Origin: MedAcidi-G1 sp002294285
GTDB lineage: Bacteria > Actinomycetota > Acidimicrobiia > Acidimicrobiales > MedAcidi-G1
Length of the DNA: 64,000 nt
NCBI GenBank assembly: GCA_963999645.1
Contig: CAXEUY010000004.1
Span: 67,771 to 131,770, forward strand
Direction of reading: 5' to 3'
Shown here: positions 53,550 to 62,713 of the stretch, piece after piece
Position numbering within the stretch: the stretch's first letter is position 1
Layout of the letters: each line of letters starts with the position of its first letter
The notes under the pieces: model-generated
What the model saw: only the letters and a program-made list of their open reading frames with translations
Database searches by the model: none
Told to the model about the DNA's origin: nothing
Made by a program: the position numbers and the translations under genes

Positions 53550-54763
53550 TTTAAATCCTTTTCTGCGTTTCTCGCCGTCCAGTTTCCTCCAAGAGCCACC
53601 AAACCTGTTTGGTGGCTTCCTGCAACAGGGTCGACTTCAAATCTTAAAATATGAGTATGACGTTCAAAAACCTTAGTCATGTCACGACTATGAAGAGCGA
53701 TTGAAATTTCATACGCACCCGGTTGAATCGGAAGGTACGGCATCTCGTAGTCAACTTCTATTATCCCTGAGTCATTTCCAGCACTCGTAATTGCGCCTGA
53801 ATTTATTGAAGAAACATGAGTGCCATCAGCCCGATAAAAACCTAAAGCAACAGTTGCGGGTTCACCGACTCCGTCAGCGTCGTAACTTACCCTAATCAGA
53901 GCAGGTTGACCTGATGCAGCCGAAGTCATTGAATGTCCATTTAAGTCAACCAATTCGATGCCTTTTACTAAATCATCGGGATTTAGTCGCAGCTCAGAGG
54001 ATTGCCCAGAAATATTCTTCTGAGTGCTGTCGTCATGCGTCAAGAAATCATCCAAAACAGAAGACGAAGAACCCACGGAGGCTAATTTGCCTTTGTTTAT
54101 CCATACGCTTGAATCACAAAGACGGCTTATCATGTCCAAGTCATGACTCACGACAACAATTGTCCTTCCCTCATCGCGCAGCCGAGCGAATCTTTCCAAA
54201 CATCGTTTCTGAAAAGTTGGATCCCCAACAGCTAAAATTTCATCAACAAGAAGGATCTCGGGTTCAACATGAATGGCGACAGAGAAACCGAGTCTCATAT
54301 ACATGCCGGACGAGTAATTTCTCACTGGTTCATCAATAAATTGTTCAAGTTCAGCGAATTCAACAATGTCATCGAACAAATTTCTTATTTCACGACTTGT
54401 AAAGCCGAGAATTGAACCATTCAGATAAACGTTTTCACGTCCAGTCAACTCTGGATGGAAACCCGCTCCTAGTTCTAAAAGGGCTGAGAGTCGACCGTGA
54501 GCTACTGCAGAGCCTTCATCAGCTCTCAAAATTCCCGCTAATACTTTCAGAAGGGTGCTTTTCCCGGAGCCGTTACCTCCAACTATCCCAAAAGTCTCTC
54601 CAGTTGGAATTTCGAAACTTACATCACGAAGCGCCCAAAATTCTTCGTATCTGGTTCTGTGGCCTGCGAGTAAAGTTGCTTTAAGAGTCCAGTTGCGATC
54701 CTGCATAAGGCGAAATTTCTTGCCTAATCCGTCAACAATTATCGCATTGCTGCTTCCACTCAT
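53546..54763 (-). CDS. wzt: Polysaccharide ABC exporter ATPase with C-terminal glycan-binding domain (Wzt-like)
   Basis: A 405-residue ATPase from ATG 54763 (GAGGAAG upstream); an in-frame start at 54793 lies inside the permease gene. Walker A GGNGSGKST, signature NYSSGMYMRLGF, Walker B ILLVDEILAVGD and the H-loop VVVSHDLDM are complete. Beyond about residue 250 there is an extra beta-rich domain as in Wzt proteins that recognise the chain end of the polysaccharide before export. Genes run permease-ATPase-methyltransferase on the minus strand with overlaps or one-base spacing, a tight operon. Confidence 0.9.
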   Translation of the reverse strand: MSGSSNAIIVDGLGKKFRLMQDRNWTLKATLLAGHRTRYEEFWALRDVSFEIPTGETFGIVGGNGSGKSTLLKVLAGILRADEGSAVAHGRLSALLELGAGFHPELTGRENVYLNGSILGFTSREIRNLFDDIVEFAELEQFIDEPVRNYSSGMYMRLGFSVAIHVEPEILLVDEILAVGDPTFQKRCLERFARLRDEGRTIVVVSHDLDMISRLCDSSVWINKGKLASVGSSSSVLDDFLTHDDSTQKNISGQSSELRLNPDDLVKGIELVDLNGHSMTSAASGQPALIRVSYDADGVGEPATVALGFYRADGTHVSSINSGAITSAGNDSGIIEVDYEMPYLPIQPGAYEISIALHSRDMTKVFERHTHILRFEVDPVAGSHQTGLVALGGNWTARNAEKDLK

Positions 54764-54764
54764 A

Positions 54765-55601
54765 TCAAACTTCCTCAGCCATACGAGGTTCAAGACGATT
54801 AAAGATCTTAAAACCCAGATACAGGACGATAAAAGTCGCCGCTAAAATCGCCAACCAACGTTCGAGCGAGGGAAAACGAAGGTCATAGAGAACGTTCCTG
54901 TAGGCCTTAGCCCAAGAAACCATCGGATTCAATTGATAGAGAGTTCGATAGCTGATTCCAAGAAATTCCTTATCGGCAGGAACTAAATTCAGAGGATAAA
55001 GGATCGGAGTAAGAAACATCCAAGGTTGCAAAGCCACCATCAGGAAATGTTGAATATCGCGAAAATAGACATTCGCTGCACTGATTATTAACGCAAGGCC
55101 GATAGTGAAAAGCAACTGGAGAATCATAAGAGCAGCTACCACTGGTATCCACTGGAAGGCAATATGCCCTTCCCAAAGAGCAATTAAAATCAAAAGAACG
55201 AACATTTCGACTATCAAGGTCAAAAAGCGGGCGAGAACAGCTGAAGTCGGTAGAACCCAACGTGGAAAGAAAATCTTGGTAATAAGTGAAGAATTCGCTG
55301 TTATAGACCTATTAGCTTCAGTGAGGCTAGTTACGTGAAACTGCCAAGGAAGCAAAGTCACCAGAAGGAAAACTGCATAAGAGTCCAAACCGCTCGGGTC
55401 ACCGACACTAGGTTCAATACGCAAGAAAATTGAAAAAACCGCAGAATAAACCACAACAGCCACTAGAGGATTCAATACGGACCATGTCCAGCCAAGCACA
55501 GACCTCTTGTATTTCGACCTCAAGTCGCGAAGAGTTAAATTAATTAACAGGTCAGGCTGAATGAATGCTAACCAGTCTCTTTTATTTCTAGGTATTCCCA
55601 C
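54765..55601 (-). CDS. wzm: Polysaccharide ABC exporter permease (Wzm-like)
   Basis: A 278-residue ABC-2 permease starting at GTG 55601. A cytosolic N-terminus with LTLRDLRSKYKRSVLGWTWS, the family amphipathic entry helix, is followed by six hydrophobic helices. It pairs with the ATPase encoded one base downstream. It forms the channel through which lipid-linked or nascent polysaccharide leaves the cytoplasm. It is divergent from the sugar transferase gene at 55724. Confidence 0.88.
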   Translation of the reverse strand: MGIPRNKRDWLAFIQPDLLINLTLRDLRSKYKRSVLGWTWSVLNPLVAVVVYSAVFSIFLRIEPSVGDPSGLDSYAVFLLVTLLPWQFHVTSLTEANRSITANSSLITKIFFPRWVLPTSAVLARFLTLIVEMFVLLILIALWEGHIAFQWIPVVAALMILQLLFTIGLALIISAANVYFRDIQHFLMVALQPWMFLTPILYPLNLVPADKEFLGISYRTLYQLNPMVSWAKAYRNVLYDLRFPSLERWLAILAATFIVLYLGFKIFNRLEPRMAEEV

Positions 55602-55723
55602 CGCCTAATCCTACCGTTCAGTTACGGTTCATTCCGTGGCGTCTCCCTTTAACTACTTTTCATCTACCCTTAAAGTAATAAATAATGAAGCAAATAGAAC
55701 CAAAAACGAATGTTGAGTGAGAA

Positions 55724-57061
55724 ATGTTCAAACTGAACAACTTGTATCTGAGACTCTGGCACGCCGGATTTAGATGGCTGTACATAGTTGACGCAATAGC
55801 AGTATTTTCAGTAATGGTTTTAGTAAACCTGATACGTTTCGGAACTCAATGGCCTGAAAAAACTGAAATGTGGATCGGGATAATAGTCGCAACTTTTATT
55901 TTCCAGATTATTTTCTACTTCGGAGGACTTTACGAGAAACAAGTCCGTTTGGGTCAAAGAATGTGGTTCTCACAAGTAGCTGTAATCACATTCATAGGGT
56001 TACTTGTCATCGGGGTTTTCACATTACCAACTGGAAGGTATCCCGTCCCAAGAGCAAATCTTCCAGCCGTAGGAGTACTAATAGCGTTAGCTGCAACAGG
56101 CAGCAGGGAACTGTCAAGAAAACTTCGCACACGTCGATTCGGGCCTCCAAAAGTTCTGCTTGTTGGAAGCCGTGAACAAACAGAACTGGCAACTGAACAT
56201 TTGAACGAGAGTGACCGTGGTGCAATAGTTGTCGCAGAACTTAACGAAGAAATCAAACTGGATTCAGAACTAATTTCTCAAGTTGAAAAACACAACGCAA
56301 CCGATGTTGTTTTTGTAGATGACATTCCTCTCGAAAGAATTTTTCCCGAACCAGCAAGAACTCTCGACAACAAAAATATAGGTTCTTATCTAAGAGTTAC
56401 AGCAGCGACGGCACTTATAGGACTTCGAGAGGTGCGAGAAATCTCAGGAATGCCCTATGTGGCTTTGCGTTCAAAATCCCTACGGCCGCATCAAATGAGA
56501 CTAAAGCGATTGATGGAACTAATAGTGGTTCTAACTTTTTCACCCCTAGTTTTGACTTCTTTTCTGCTCATAGCTCTGTTGCTGAAAATAATAGCCAAAA
56601 AAGAAATAATCCTTAAACAGGAACGTATAGGAAAAGATGGTGAACCATTCACACTTTTCAAATTCAGAACCATGACAATCGACGCTGAAAATGACGGCAA
56701 GCCAAAACTTGCCCAAATTGATGATGAGAGGATCCTAAAGGGTTGCAACTGGTTGAGAAGAACCCGACTAGATGAGATACCGCAGTTTTGGAACGTTCTT
56801 CTAGGCCAAATGTCTATAGTCGGACCGCGCCCAGAAAGACCAGAAATGGTTTCAAAATTCGGAGCAGAGATAATCGGATACAGCAGAAGACATGAAATAC
56901 CGCCGGGAATCACCGGATTAGCTCAGACCAGAAGCGGTTACCACACAGATGCGTCTTACAAACTCGGTCACGATCTTCAGTATCTGATGTCTTGGTCACC
57001 GGTTCTAGATTTGCAAATCATGCTCAAAACTCTCTTTGTGATGTTTCGGCGTAAGCAATGA
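55724..57061 (+). CDS. Polyprenyl-phosphate sugar-1-phosphate transferase (WbaP/exopolysaccharide initiation type)
   Basis: A 445-residue integral membrane protein with four N-terminal helices, a central Rossmann-like part, and a C-terminal catalytic domain. That domain has KEIILKQERIGKDGEPFTLFKFRTM, LRRTRLDEIPQFWNVLLG and MSIVGPRPERPEM, the phosphoglycosyltransferase signature with the catalytic Asp-Glu in LDEIPQ. It loads the first sugar 1-phosphate on undecaprenyl phosphate, starting the polysaccharide repeat. The stop overlaps the start of the GT2 gene (ATGA). Confidence 0.92.
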   Translation: MFKLNNLYLRLWHAGFRWLYIVDAIAVFSVMVLVNLIRFGTQWPEKTEMWIGIIVATFIFQIIFYFGGLYEKQVRLGQRMWFSQVAVITFIGLLVIGVFTLPTGRYPVPRANLPAVGVLIALAATGSRELSRKLRTRRFGPPKVLLVGSREQTELATEHLNESDRGAIVVAELNEEIKLDSELISQVEKHNATDVVFVDDIPLERIFPEPARTLDNKNIGSYLRVTAATALIGLREVREISGMPYVALRSKSLRPHQMRLKRLMELIVVLTFSPLVLTSFLLIALLLKIIAKKEIILKQERIGKDGEPFTLFKFRTMTIDAENDGKPKLAQIDDERILKGCNWLRRTRLDEIPQFWNVLLGQMSIVGPRPERPEMVSKFGAEIIGYSRRHEIPPGITGLAQTRSGYHTDASYKLGHDLQYLMSWSPVLDLQIMLKTLFVMFRRKQ

Positions 57062-58008
57062 AACAACCGCAAGTAGCAGTGGTAATCCCAGCAAAAAACG
57101 CTGAAGAAACACTTGAAAAAGCTTTTCTATCAGTAGAGAAACAACAATTGAATCAACAAGTTGAGATTTGCATCGCAGTGGCACCTTCTAAAGATGCAAC
57201 ATTTGATATAGCTAGAAGAATTGAATCGGACAACGAGAACGTAACCCTGATAGAAAACCCATCGGGTAAAACCCCGACTGGTCTTAATTTGGCCATAAAA
57301 AACACAAAAGCACCAGTGATAGTTCGACTCGACGCGCACGCTGAACTAGGTGAAAAGTACATTTCAACCGCATTAGAAGTTCTAAAAGAAACAGGCGCAG
57401 CAAACGTCGGAGGAAGACAAAAACCAGTTGGAACGACACCTTTCGAAGAGGCTGTAGGACTAGCTATAAGTTCACGTTTTGGAGCGGGTGATGCAAGATT
57501 CAGAACAGGAGGAAAAGCAGGTGAAGTCGACACTGTGTACCTGGGAGTTTTTGACCGAAACGCAATTGAAGAAGTCGGCTTGTTTGATGAAAGTCTCGTA
57601 CGCAACCAAGACACTGAATTGAATTGGCGTCTCAAGAAATCTGGAAAGAAAGTTTGGTTTCAACCAGAACTAGTCGCCAGTTATAAGCCGAGATCGGATA
57701 TTAAAACTTTAGCGAAGCAGTACTTCGAATACGGGCAATGGCGACGTCATGTGGTTGGGAGTCATCCTAAGTCGATCAAGTTGCGCCAACTCGTTCCACC
57801 ATTGAACGCAATCACATTTTTGCTTGGTCTCATTGCAGGATTTTTTTGGACACCTTCGTTTATTTTTCCAGCTTTATATGCACTGGGCACGTTTTTCGCA
57901 GCTGCGACTAAAGCTAAAACAGTAAAGAATTTTGCTTACTTGTTGATCATCTATCCGACATTGCATTTTTCATGGGGGGTCGGATTTTTCAAAGGTGTAA
58001 AAATCTGA
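57058..58008 (+). CDS. Family 2 glycosyltransferase (ExoA-like)
   Basis: A 316-residue GT-A enzyme: VAVVIPAKNAEETLEKAF start, VRLDAHAE as the DxD-type metal site, LGVFDRNAIEEVGLFDESLVRNQDTELNWRLKKSG, and a C-terminal pair of membrane helices after residue 240. The layout resembles succinoglycan glycosyltransferase ExoA. It would add a sugar to the lipid-linked chain begun by the enzyme encoded just upstream. Donor and acceptor unknown. Confidence 0.88.
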   Translation: MKQPQVAVVIPAKNAEETLEKAFLSVEKQQLNQQVEICIAVAPSKDATFDIARRIESDNENVTLIENPSGKTPTGLNLAIKNTKAPVIVRLDAHAELGEKYISTALEVLKETGAANVGGRQKPVGTTPFEEAVGLAISSRFGAGDARFRTGGKAGEVDTVYLGVFDRNAIEEVGLFDESLVRNQDTELNWRLKKSGKKVWFQPELVASYKPRSDIKTLAKQYFEYGQWRRHVVGSHPKSIKLRQLVPPLNAITFLLGLIAGFFWTPSFIFPALYALGTFFAAATKAKTVKNFAYLLIIYPTLHFSWGVGFFKGVKI

Positions 58009-58012
58009 AGGG

Positions 58013-58729
58013 CTATGAAGATTCGTAGGCCTCAATCACATCATTAGCAGGACCATCGGCGACCACAACTCCGGACTCGAGCCAGATAACCCGTTGACAG
58101 GACTGTCTGACCTCCTCCAAATTGTGGCTAACAAGTAAAATCGTTCCCGCTTTTGCACGATGTTCATTCAACCTCTGAGAACTTTTTTTCTGAAAAGAAC
58201 GATCACCAACAGCAAGCGCTTCATCAATCAACAGAATCTCAGGAGCAAGAGCAGTAGCCACAGCGAAATGCAATCTAGCTTTCATACCTGAAGAAAATGT
58301 TTCCATAGGCAAATCTAAAAAATCACCCAATTCACAAAAGTCGGCAACATCCTCAGTCATATCTTCCGCTTCAGTCTTGCTTAGACCTTGTGCCAATAAA
58401 CCCAACTGGATATTACGCCAGCCAGTTAATTGAGGTCTGAGAACCGCTTGAACCCCAAGGAAAGTGGGAATGGACTTAACAAGAATCTCCCCTCGGTTTA
58501 AAGGAAGCAGTCCTGTCATTGCTTGAAGAAGACTCGTTTTACCAGACCCGTTAGGGCCAATGAGACCTACAGACTCACCCACATTTACGTCAAATGTGAC
58601 ACCCTTTACTGCCTCAATCACACGAACTTCTGGTTTTTGTCCTCTGATCACTGATCTGATCAATTGACGGTTCGATCTGACCAAATAGTTCACGTGTGCA
58701 TCTGAACACCGGATAGCTAAATCTGTCAT
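58013..58729 (-). CDS. Polysaccharide ABC exporter ATPase, short form (no C-terminal domain)
   Basis: A 238-residue ATPase of the Wzt/TagH kind. Walker A GPNGSGKTSLLQ, signature FSSGMKARLHFAV, Walker B ILLIDEALAVGD and VSHNLEEV are intact. Unlike the ATPase at 53546 it lacks a carbohydrate-recognition extension, so it should export a polymer by a route not requiring chain-end recognition. The N-terminus overlaps the permease gene end by four bases. Confidence 0.88.
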   Translation of the reverse strand: MTDLAIRCSDAHVNYLVRSNRQLIRSVIRGQKPEVRVIEAVKGVTFDVNVGESVGLIGPNGSGKTSLLQAMTGLLPLNRGEILVKSIPTFLGVQAVLRPQLTGWRNIQLGLLAQGLSKTEAEDMTEDVADFCELGDFLDLPMETFSSGMKARLHFAVATALAPEILLIDEALAVGDRSFQKKSSQRLNEHRAKAGTILLVSHNLEEVRQSCQRVIWLESGVVVADGPANDVIEAYESS

Positions 58730-59544
58730 CCGGTTCCCCCGTAAGTTGTTTCTTTAGACCGGAAAACACTTAAACCGACACTCAAAGCTAATAAAGACCA
58801 AATGCCACTAGCTAACCAAACTTCCACACCTGTTGAGGTTCCAACCATCACCCACCGCCAAAGCGAGATGAGGCAATAGAAAGGATTGAGAAGAAAAACT
58901 GCACGCCAAAAATCATCCTCTACAACACTGTCAACAGAGTAGAGAACCCCAGATACATAAAACAAAAGGCGGAAGACAAAAGGCAGAAGGTTTTCAAGAT
59001 CTCTGTATGAATGATTGACACGTGCTCCAATAAATCCGACACCAAGACTAAACGCGTTCTGAATGACAAAAACCGGCAAGATGAGAAGCCATCTAAAATC
59101 AGGCCAGTTGCCGTAGGCGAGCACAACTATAGACATAACAAGAAACACCGGGATGAAAGCTAAAGCTTGTCCCACCATTGCACTCATAGGCAAAACAGCT
59201 CTTGGAAAATGAACTGTTCTTATGAGACCTACGTTTACAACAAGTGACCGTGTGCCCTCAGAAATCACTCGCTGCGAATAAAAGAAAACAAAAACACCGA
59301 TAGTCAGAAAAACCAGATACTGGTCAACACCGCGATCCATAGGGATGATCAAACCGAAAACAAGAAAATAAACTCCCACCTGAAGCAAAGGATTAAGAAT
59401 AAGCCAGATACTGCCAAGAAGAGTGTGCGAATTCTGTGAACGCAGATCTTCAAGCGGTACGCGAATCATGAAATGACGGTGCGCCCACAGTCTTTTCAGA
59501 TATTCACCTGGAGAGACCAACTCTCCGACTTTTAATAAGTTCAT
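58726..59544 (-). CDS. Polysaccharide ABC exporter permease (second set)
   Basis: A 272-residue ABC-2 permease from ATG 59544 (AGG upstream); a TTG at 59589 in frame would add 15 residues. N-terminal RVPLEDLRSQNSHTLLGSIWLILNPLL is the family opening, and six membrane helices follow. It pairs with the ATPase gene overlapping its end by four bases. A second complete ABC exporter set within 5 kb of the first shows that two polymers or two export steps are handled here. Confidence 0.87.
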   Translation of the reverse strand: MNLLKVGELVSPGEYLKRLWAHRHFMIRVPLEDLRSQNSHTLLGSIWLILNPLLQVGVYFLVFGLIIPMDRGVDQYLVFLTIGVFVFFYSQRVISEGTRSLVVNVGLIRTVHFPRAVLPMSAMVGQALAFIPVFLVMSIVVLAYGNWPDFRWLLILPVFVIQNAFSLGVGFIGARVNHSYRDLENLLPFVFRLLFYVSGVLYSVDSVVEDDFWRAVFLLNPFYCLISLWRWVMVGTSTGVEVWLASGIWSLLALSVGLSVFRSKETTYGGTG

Positions 59545-59653
59545 TAGGTACCTAATCCTATTGGAGTCAAATAGATTCCATAGTTTCAATGATCGTAGAG
59601 CCTTAAACTCTTAGTTGCGCTAACGTGCCATCACATAGTTTTTGGAAAATTTT

Positions 59654-60733
59654 ATGGACCCGAAGATAAGTGTTCTACTAGGAACCAAAGCCGAGATGAT
59701 AAAAATAGCTCCTGTATTGAAGGAGTTGGAGAAACGCGGACTTGCATATCGACTCATCGAAACCGGCCAGCATGGCGCTTATCTTGACAGGCTAAGAAAA
59801 GAATTCAATATACGTGAACCTGATGTTCGGCTTGGAAAGAAAAAAGATGTGGACACTTTTTTTGAAGCATGCAAATGGCTCTGCGGACTGGTCCCGATAA
59901 TTTTTCAAAAAAAACGTCTCAGACAAGAAATTTTCTCCCTTTCGACTGAAGTTTGTCTAGTCCATGGAGACACACCATCAACTCTCATCGGAGCCATATT
60001 CGCTAAAAGAGCAGGGCTGAAAATAGCGCATCTCGAATCTGGTTTGCGATCTGGAAATTATAGGAACCCTTTTCCGGAAGAAGCGATCCGAGTCATAGTA
60101 ATGAAACTTTCCGATGTGCTTTTCGCCCCGGACAGCGAAGCGGTTTCAAACCTGCAAAAGTTAAAAGTAAAAGGTCGGATAGAAGAAACAACGATAAACA
60201 CAGGGATTGAATCCCTAGAAGAAAACATTGAAACAGTTGAACCATCCTCTGGACCGGTAGTTGTCACTCTTCACAGAGTTGAAAATTTACACAACAGAAA
60301 TCGTCTAAATGGTTTCTTGGAACTATTAGAACAAATAAAAAGAAAAGGACAAGAAGTCCTATTTGTTGTACACCAACCAACTCAAGAAGTTCTTAAAAAG
60401 CAAGGAATGGAAAGAAAATTAACGGAATTGGGAATCACAATGGCGCCTCTCATGCCGTACAAGGAATTTGTAGAAAAACTTGCATCAGCGCCCTATGTGA
60501 TTACAGACGGAGGTTCCATTCAGGAGGAAACTGCCCATATGGGAATTCCTTGTTTGTTATGGCGTAGAAAAACAGAACGTCAAAATGGATTAGGACACAA
60601 TGTCGTAATAAGCAATCACGACATGAGAATCAGCGAGAACTTTCTGGAAAATTTTCAGAAACACCGTAGAGAGGCAAAAAAAGAGACATTTAACCCCTCA
60701 TCCCAGATTGTTGACATTCTTGAAAACGCATAA
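59654..60733 (+). CDS. UDP-N-acetylglucosamine 2-epimerase-like (non-hydrolysing) protein
   Basis: A 359-residue GT-B-fold epimerase starting at ATG 59654 with GGAAAA upstream; a TTG at 59642 is a weaker start. Motifs: LLGTKAEMIKIAPVLKELE, ETGQHGAY, VHGDTPSTLIGAIFA, HLESGLRSGNYRNPFPEEAIR, and the substrate loop ITDGGSIQEETAHMG. It interconverts UDP-GlcNAc and UDP-ManNAc, or a related sugar, for surface glycans. It is divergent from the ABC exporter set, with a 109-base gap. Confidence 0.87.
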   Translation: MDPKISVLLGTKAEMIKIAPVLKELEKRGLAYRLIETGQHGAYLDRLRKEFNIREPDVRLGKKKDVDTFFEACKWLCGLVPIIFQKKRLRQEIFSLSTEVCLVHGDTPSTLIGAIFAKRAGLKIAHLESGLRSGNYRNPFPEEAIRVIVMKLSDVLFAPDSEAVSNLQKLKVKGRIEETTINTGIESLEENIETVEPSSGPVVVTLHRVENLHNRNRLNGFLELLEQIKRKGQEVLFVVHQPTQEVLKKQGMERKLTELGITMAPLMPYKEFVEKLASAPYVITDGGSIQEETAHMGIPCLLWRRKTERQNGLGHNVVISNHDMRISENFLENFQKHRREAKKETFNPSSQIVDILENA

Positions 60734-60740
60734 AAGCAAA

Positions 60741-61625
60741 TTAGTTCTGGGGTGTTTTTTTCATGAAAAAACCTGCGGCCACTGTAAGAAGCAAATCTCT
60801 AATTAGTAAAACAACTCTAAAAGCCCCAACAAGCAAGAGTGCGTTCATGGTCCAGTCGACTAAAGCAATAAATGAAGGCTCAAACACTCCCAGTCCATGG
60901 GGAGCAAAAGGAGTAAAGAGACTGATTCTCCATAAAAGAGAGAAACCACCAACGGCAGTTGGCCAATCAATTGATTGGCCCATTAATTGTAAATAAGTGT
61001 AAAAAACCGTTCCAAAGACAAACCAGTAAAAAACTAGTGAAATGTACATTTGGGCGATCCCAAGATTTGAAATTTTGCTCGGCGTTTCCAAATCCTTACG
61101 TTTAGCCCACCAAACCAGAGCCTTGTGCAAAATGGGTCGCGCCAAAATCGTTACAGCAATTAGAAAAACTGCTGAAACCCAGCCAACCCAGTAAGGAATT
61201 GCAGAAGAAGAAGCAAGCAGTAATGAACCGATAAGAACAGCGATGGGGATAGCAAGCAAATTTTCCAGCACGAAGAAAACGAGCAACGAGCGGGTTGCTA
61301 CACCCTTATTTGCAAGAAAAATACTTCGGCTAGCAAAAAGCCATATTCCACCTGGCAGGTAACGGGTGAGAGTTGTTTTAACTGCAGCTTCATTGACTTC
61401 ACCCCATGAAATATCTTCACCTAATTGCCTTAACGCAATAGTCCAAAAAGCGGTATTAGCAAAGAAAGGTAAAACAGCGAAAACTGCGAGCCCGATAAGA
61501 GGCAAAGGTCGTGCTTCTGAAAAGAGATCGAACATTTCTGACCCCCTATCAATCAGGAGCCAGATGACGATAGCAATTACGAGTAAAAGATAAATTCGGC
61601 TTGCAAAATTTTTGTTAAAAGTCAT
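60741..61625 (-). CDS. Lysylphosphatidylglycerol synthase-type membrane protein (UPF0104)
   Basis: A 294-residue protein with about eight hydrophobic helices and the family's LTRYLPGGIWLFASRSIFLAN segment (the TRYxPGGxW motif) and HGLGVFEPSFIALVDW near the C-terminus. This family (LPG_synthase_TM) includes flippase-like domains found in glycan loci. Its exact substrate is unknown. It overlaps the pyruvyl transferase gene by four bases and lies in the same minus-strand unit. Confidence 0.8.
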   Translation of the reverse strand: MTFNKNFASRIYLLLVIAIVIWLLIDRGSEMFDLFSEARPLPLIGLAVFAVLPFFANTAFWTIALRQLGEDISWGEVNEAAVKTTLTRYLPGGIWLFASRSIFLANKGVATRSLLVFFVLENLLAIPIAVLIGSLLLASSSAIPYWVGWVSAVFLIAVTILARPILHKALVWWAKRKDLETPSKISNLGIAQMYISLVFYWFVFGTVFYTYLQLMGQSIDWPTAVGGFSLLWRISLFTPFAPHGLGVFEPSFIALVDWTMNALLLVGAFRVVLLIRDLLLTVAAGFFMKKTPQN

Positions 61626-62701
61626 TTTATTCCATCAAGAAGATCAATTATTTCGACATTGTTATTTGACAAAGCTTTAAGACTCTCTACGTGTTCATTC
61701 AACTCTGAACGGCTTGCTAGAACACTTTCTACAGCTGGAACCAAATTTTCAAGTGTTGCTTTTGAAGCAGCACTTCCCAAACCAGAAGTCAGCGAGTCAA
61801 GTTTTTTTGAAAAAGGAAGACTGACAACTGCTGCACCTTTTAAAGCACCCATTAGCCCCGCGTGATATCTCATGGTCACAACCACTTCAACATTGTTGAA
61901 ACATTTTTCCAAAGTTTCCAGATCAGGAGTTAAAACCTCACAAGTCGCTCTCATTTTGTTAGCGACTTTTCTATGAAGCTGGGTGTCGTCACTATTTAAC
62001 GAGATGAATCTCACATCCATACCTGTAGAAACAGCTACCGAATCGATGGCTTCAGCCAGCTCTAGGGTTTCTCTTTCAGAAAAGGAAACCTTAGGACCTA
62101 TTGCCGCCGGAAGGAGTTTGGAGCTTTGAGGGTTACGCAAAGAAACCCCAATAACGCCCTGGGAAGAAACCGGATTTGTCGAATCGGAAACATCAAACAT
62201 CCATCCAAGGTCAGATGCCCTAACAACATTAGGAATTTTGAGCGACTCAAGAATCTGAGCAGAAGTTTCATCACGCACTGAAACACCCAGATGACCCCTG
62301 AACTTTCCTGCAACCTGCTTTAAGGATCTGGGGCTAGTTAACCCTGAAGCTCCCAAACCGATACCGACCCAAGGAAGACCTTGCTTTCTCGCTGCACTAA
62401 TACGACTCAAATGAAAAGGAAGATTCCAAATTCCTGTCTCATCCTGTAAGAGTCCTCCCCCACCAAAAACAAGCGCATCGCTGGAATTTAACTCTTTTTT
62501 CAACTTCAAAAAATTTAAGTGACCGTACGAGTCCACGCGAAAACTATTGGAAGTTTCAACTGGATTTACCGAAGGGACACTCGCATTTATGCCCCTTTCC
62601 TTTAAAAGACGCAGGAGTATTGAAAAAATCAGTTCATCACCAAGATTGGAAGAACCAACCCAGGCCCCAATAACTACTCGATCGACCACGCATCTCGACA
62701 C
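61622..62701 (-). CDS. Polysaccharide pyruvyl transferase family protein (CsaB/WcaK-like)
   Basis: A 359-residue protein starting at GTG 62701. It has the family opening IGAWVGSSNLGDELIFSILL, the phosphate-binding FGGGGLLQDETG, and TMRYHAGLMGALKGAAVVSLPFSKK, which bears the catalytic-site histidine. Members put a pyruvate ketal on a sugar of a polysaccharide using phosphoenolpyruvate. No ribosome binding site is obvious at the GTG. The start lies only 12 bases from the divergent frame at 62714. Confidence 0.85.
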   Translation of the reverse strand: MSRCVVDRVVIGAWVGSSNLGDELIFSILLRLLKERGINASVPSVNPVETSNSFRVDSYGHLNFLKLKKELNSSDALVFGGGGLLQDETGIWNLPFHLSRISAARKQGLPWVGIGLGASGLTSPRSLKQVAGKFRGHLGVSVRDETSAQILESLKIPNVVRASDLGWMFDVSDSTNPVSSQGVIGVSLRNPQSSKLLPAAIGPKVSFSERETLELAEAIDSVAVSTGMDVRFISLNSDDTQLHRKVANKMRATCEVLTPDLETLEKCFNNVEVVVTMRYHAGLMGALKGAAVVSLPFSKKLDSLTSGLGSAASKATLENLVPAVESVLASRSELNEHVESLKALSNNNVEIIDLLDGIK

Positions 62702-62713
62702 TATCGTGATGTA

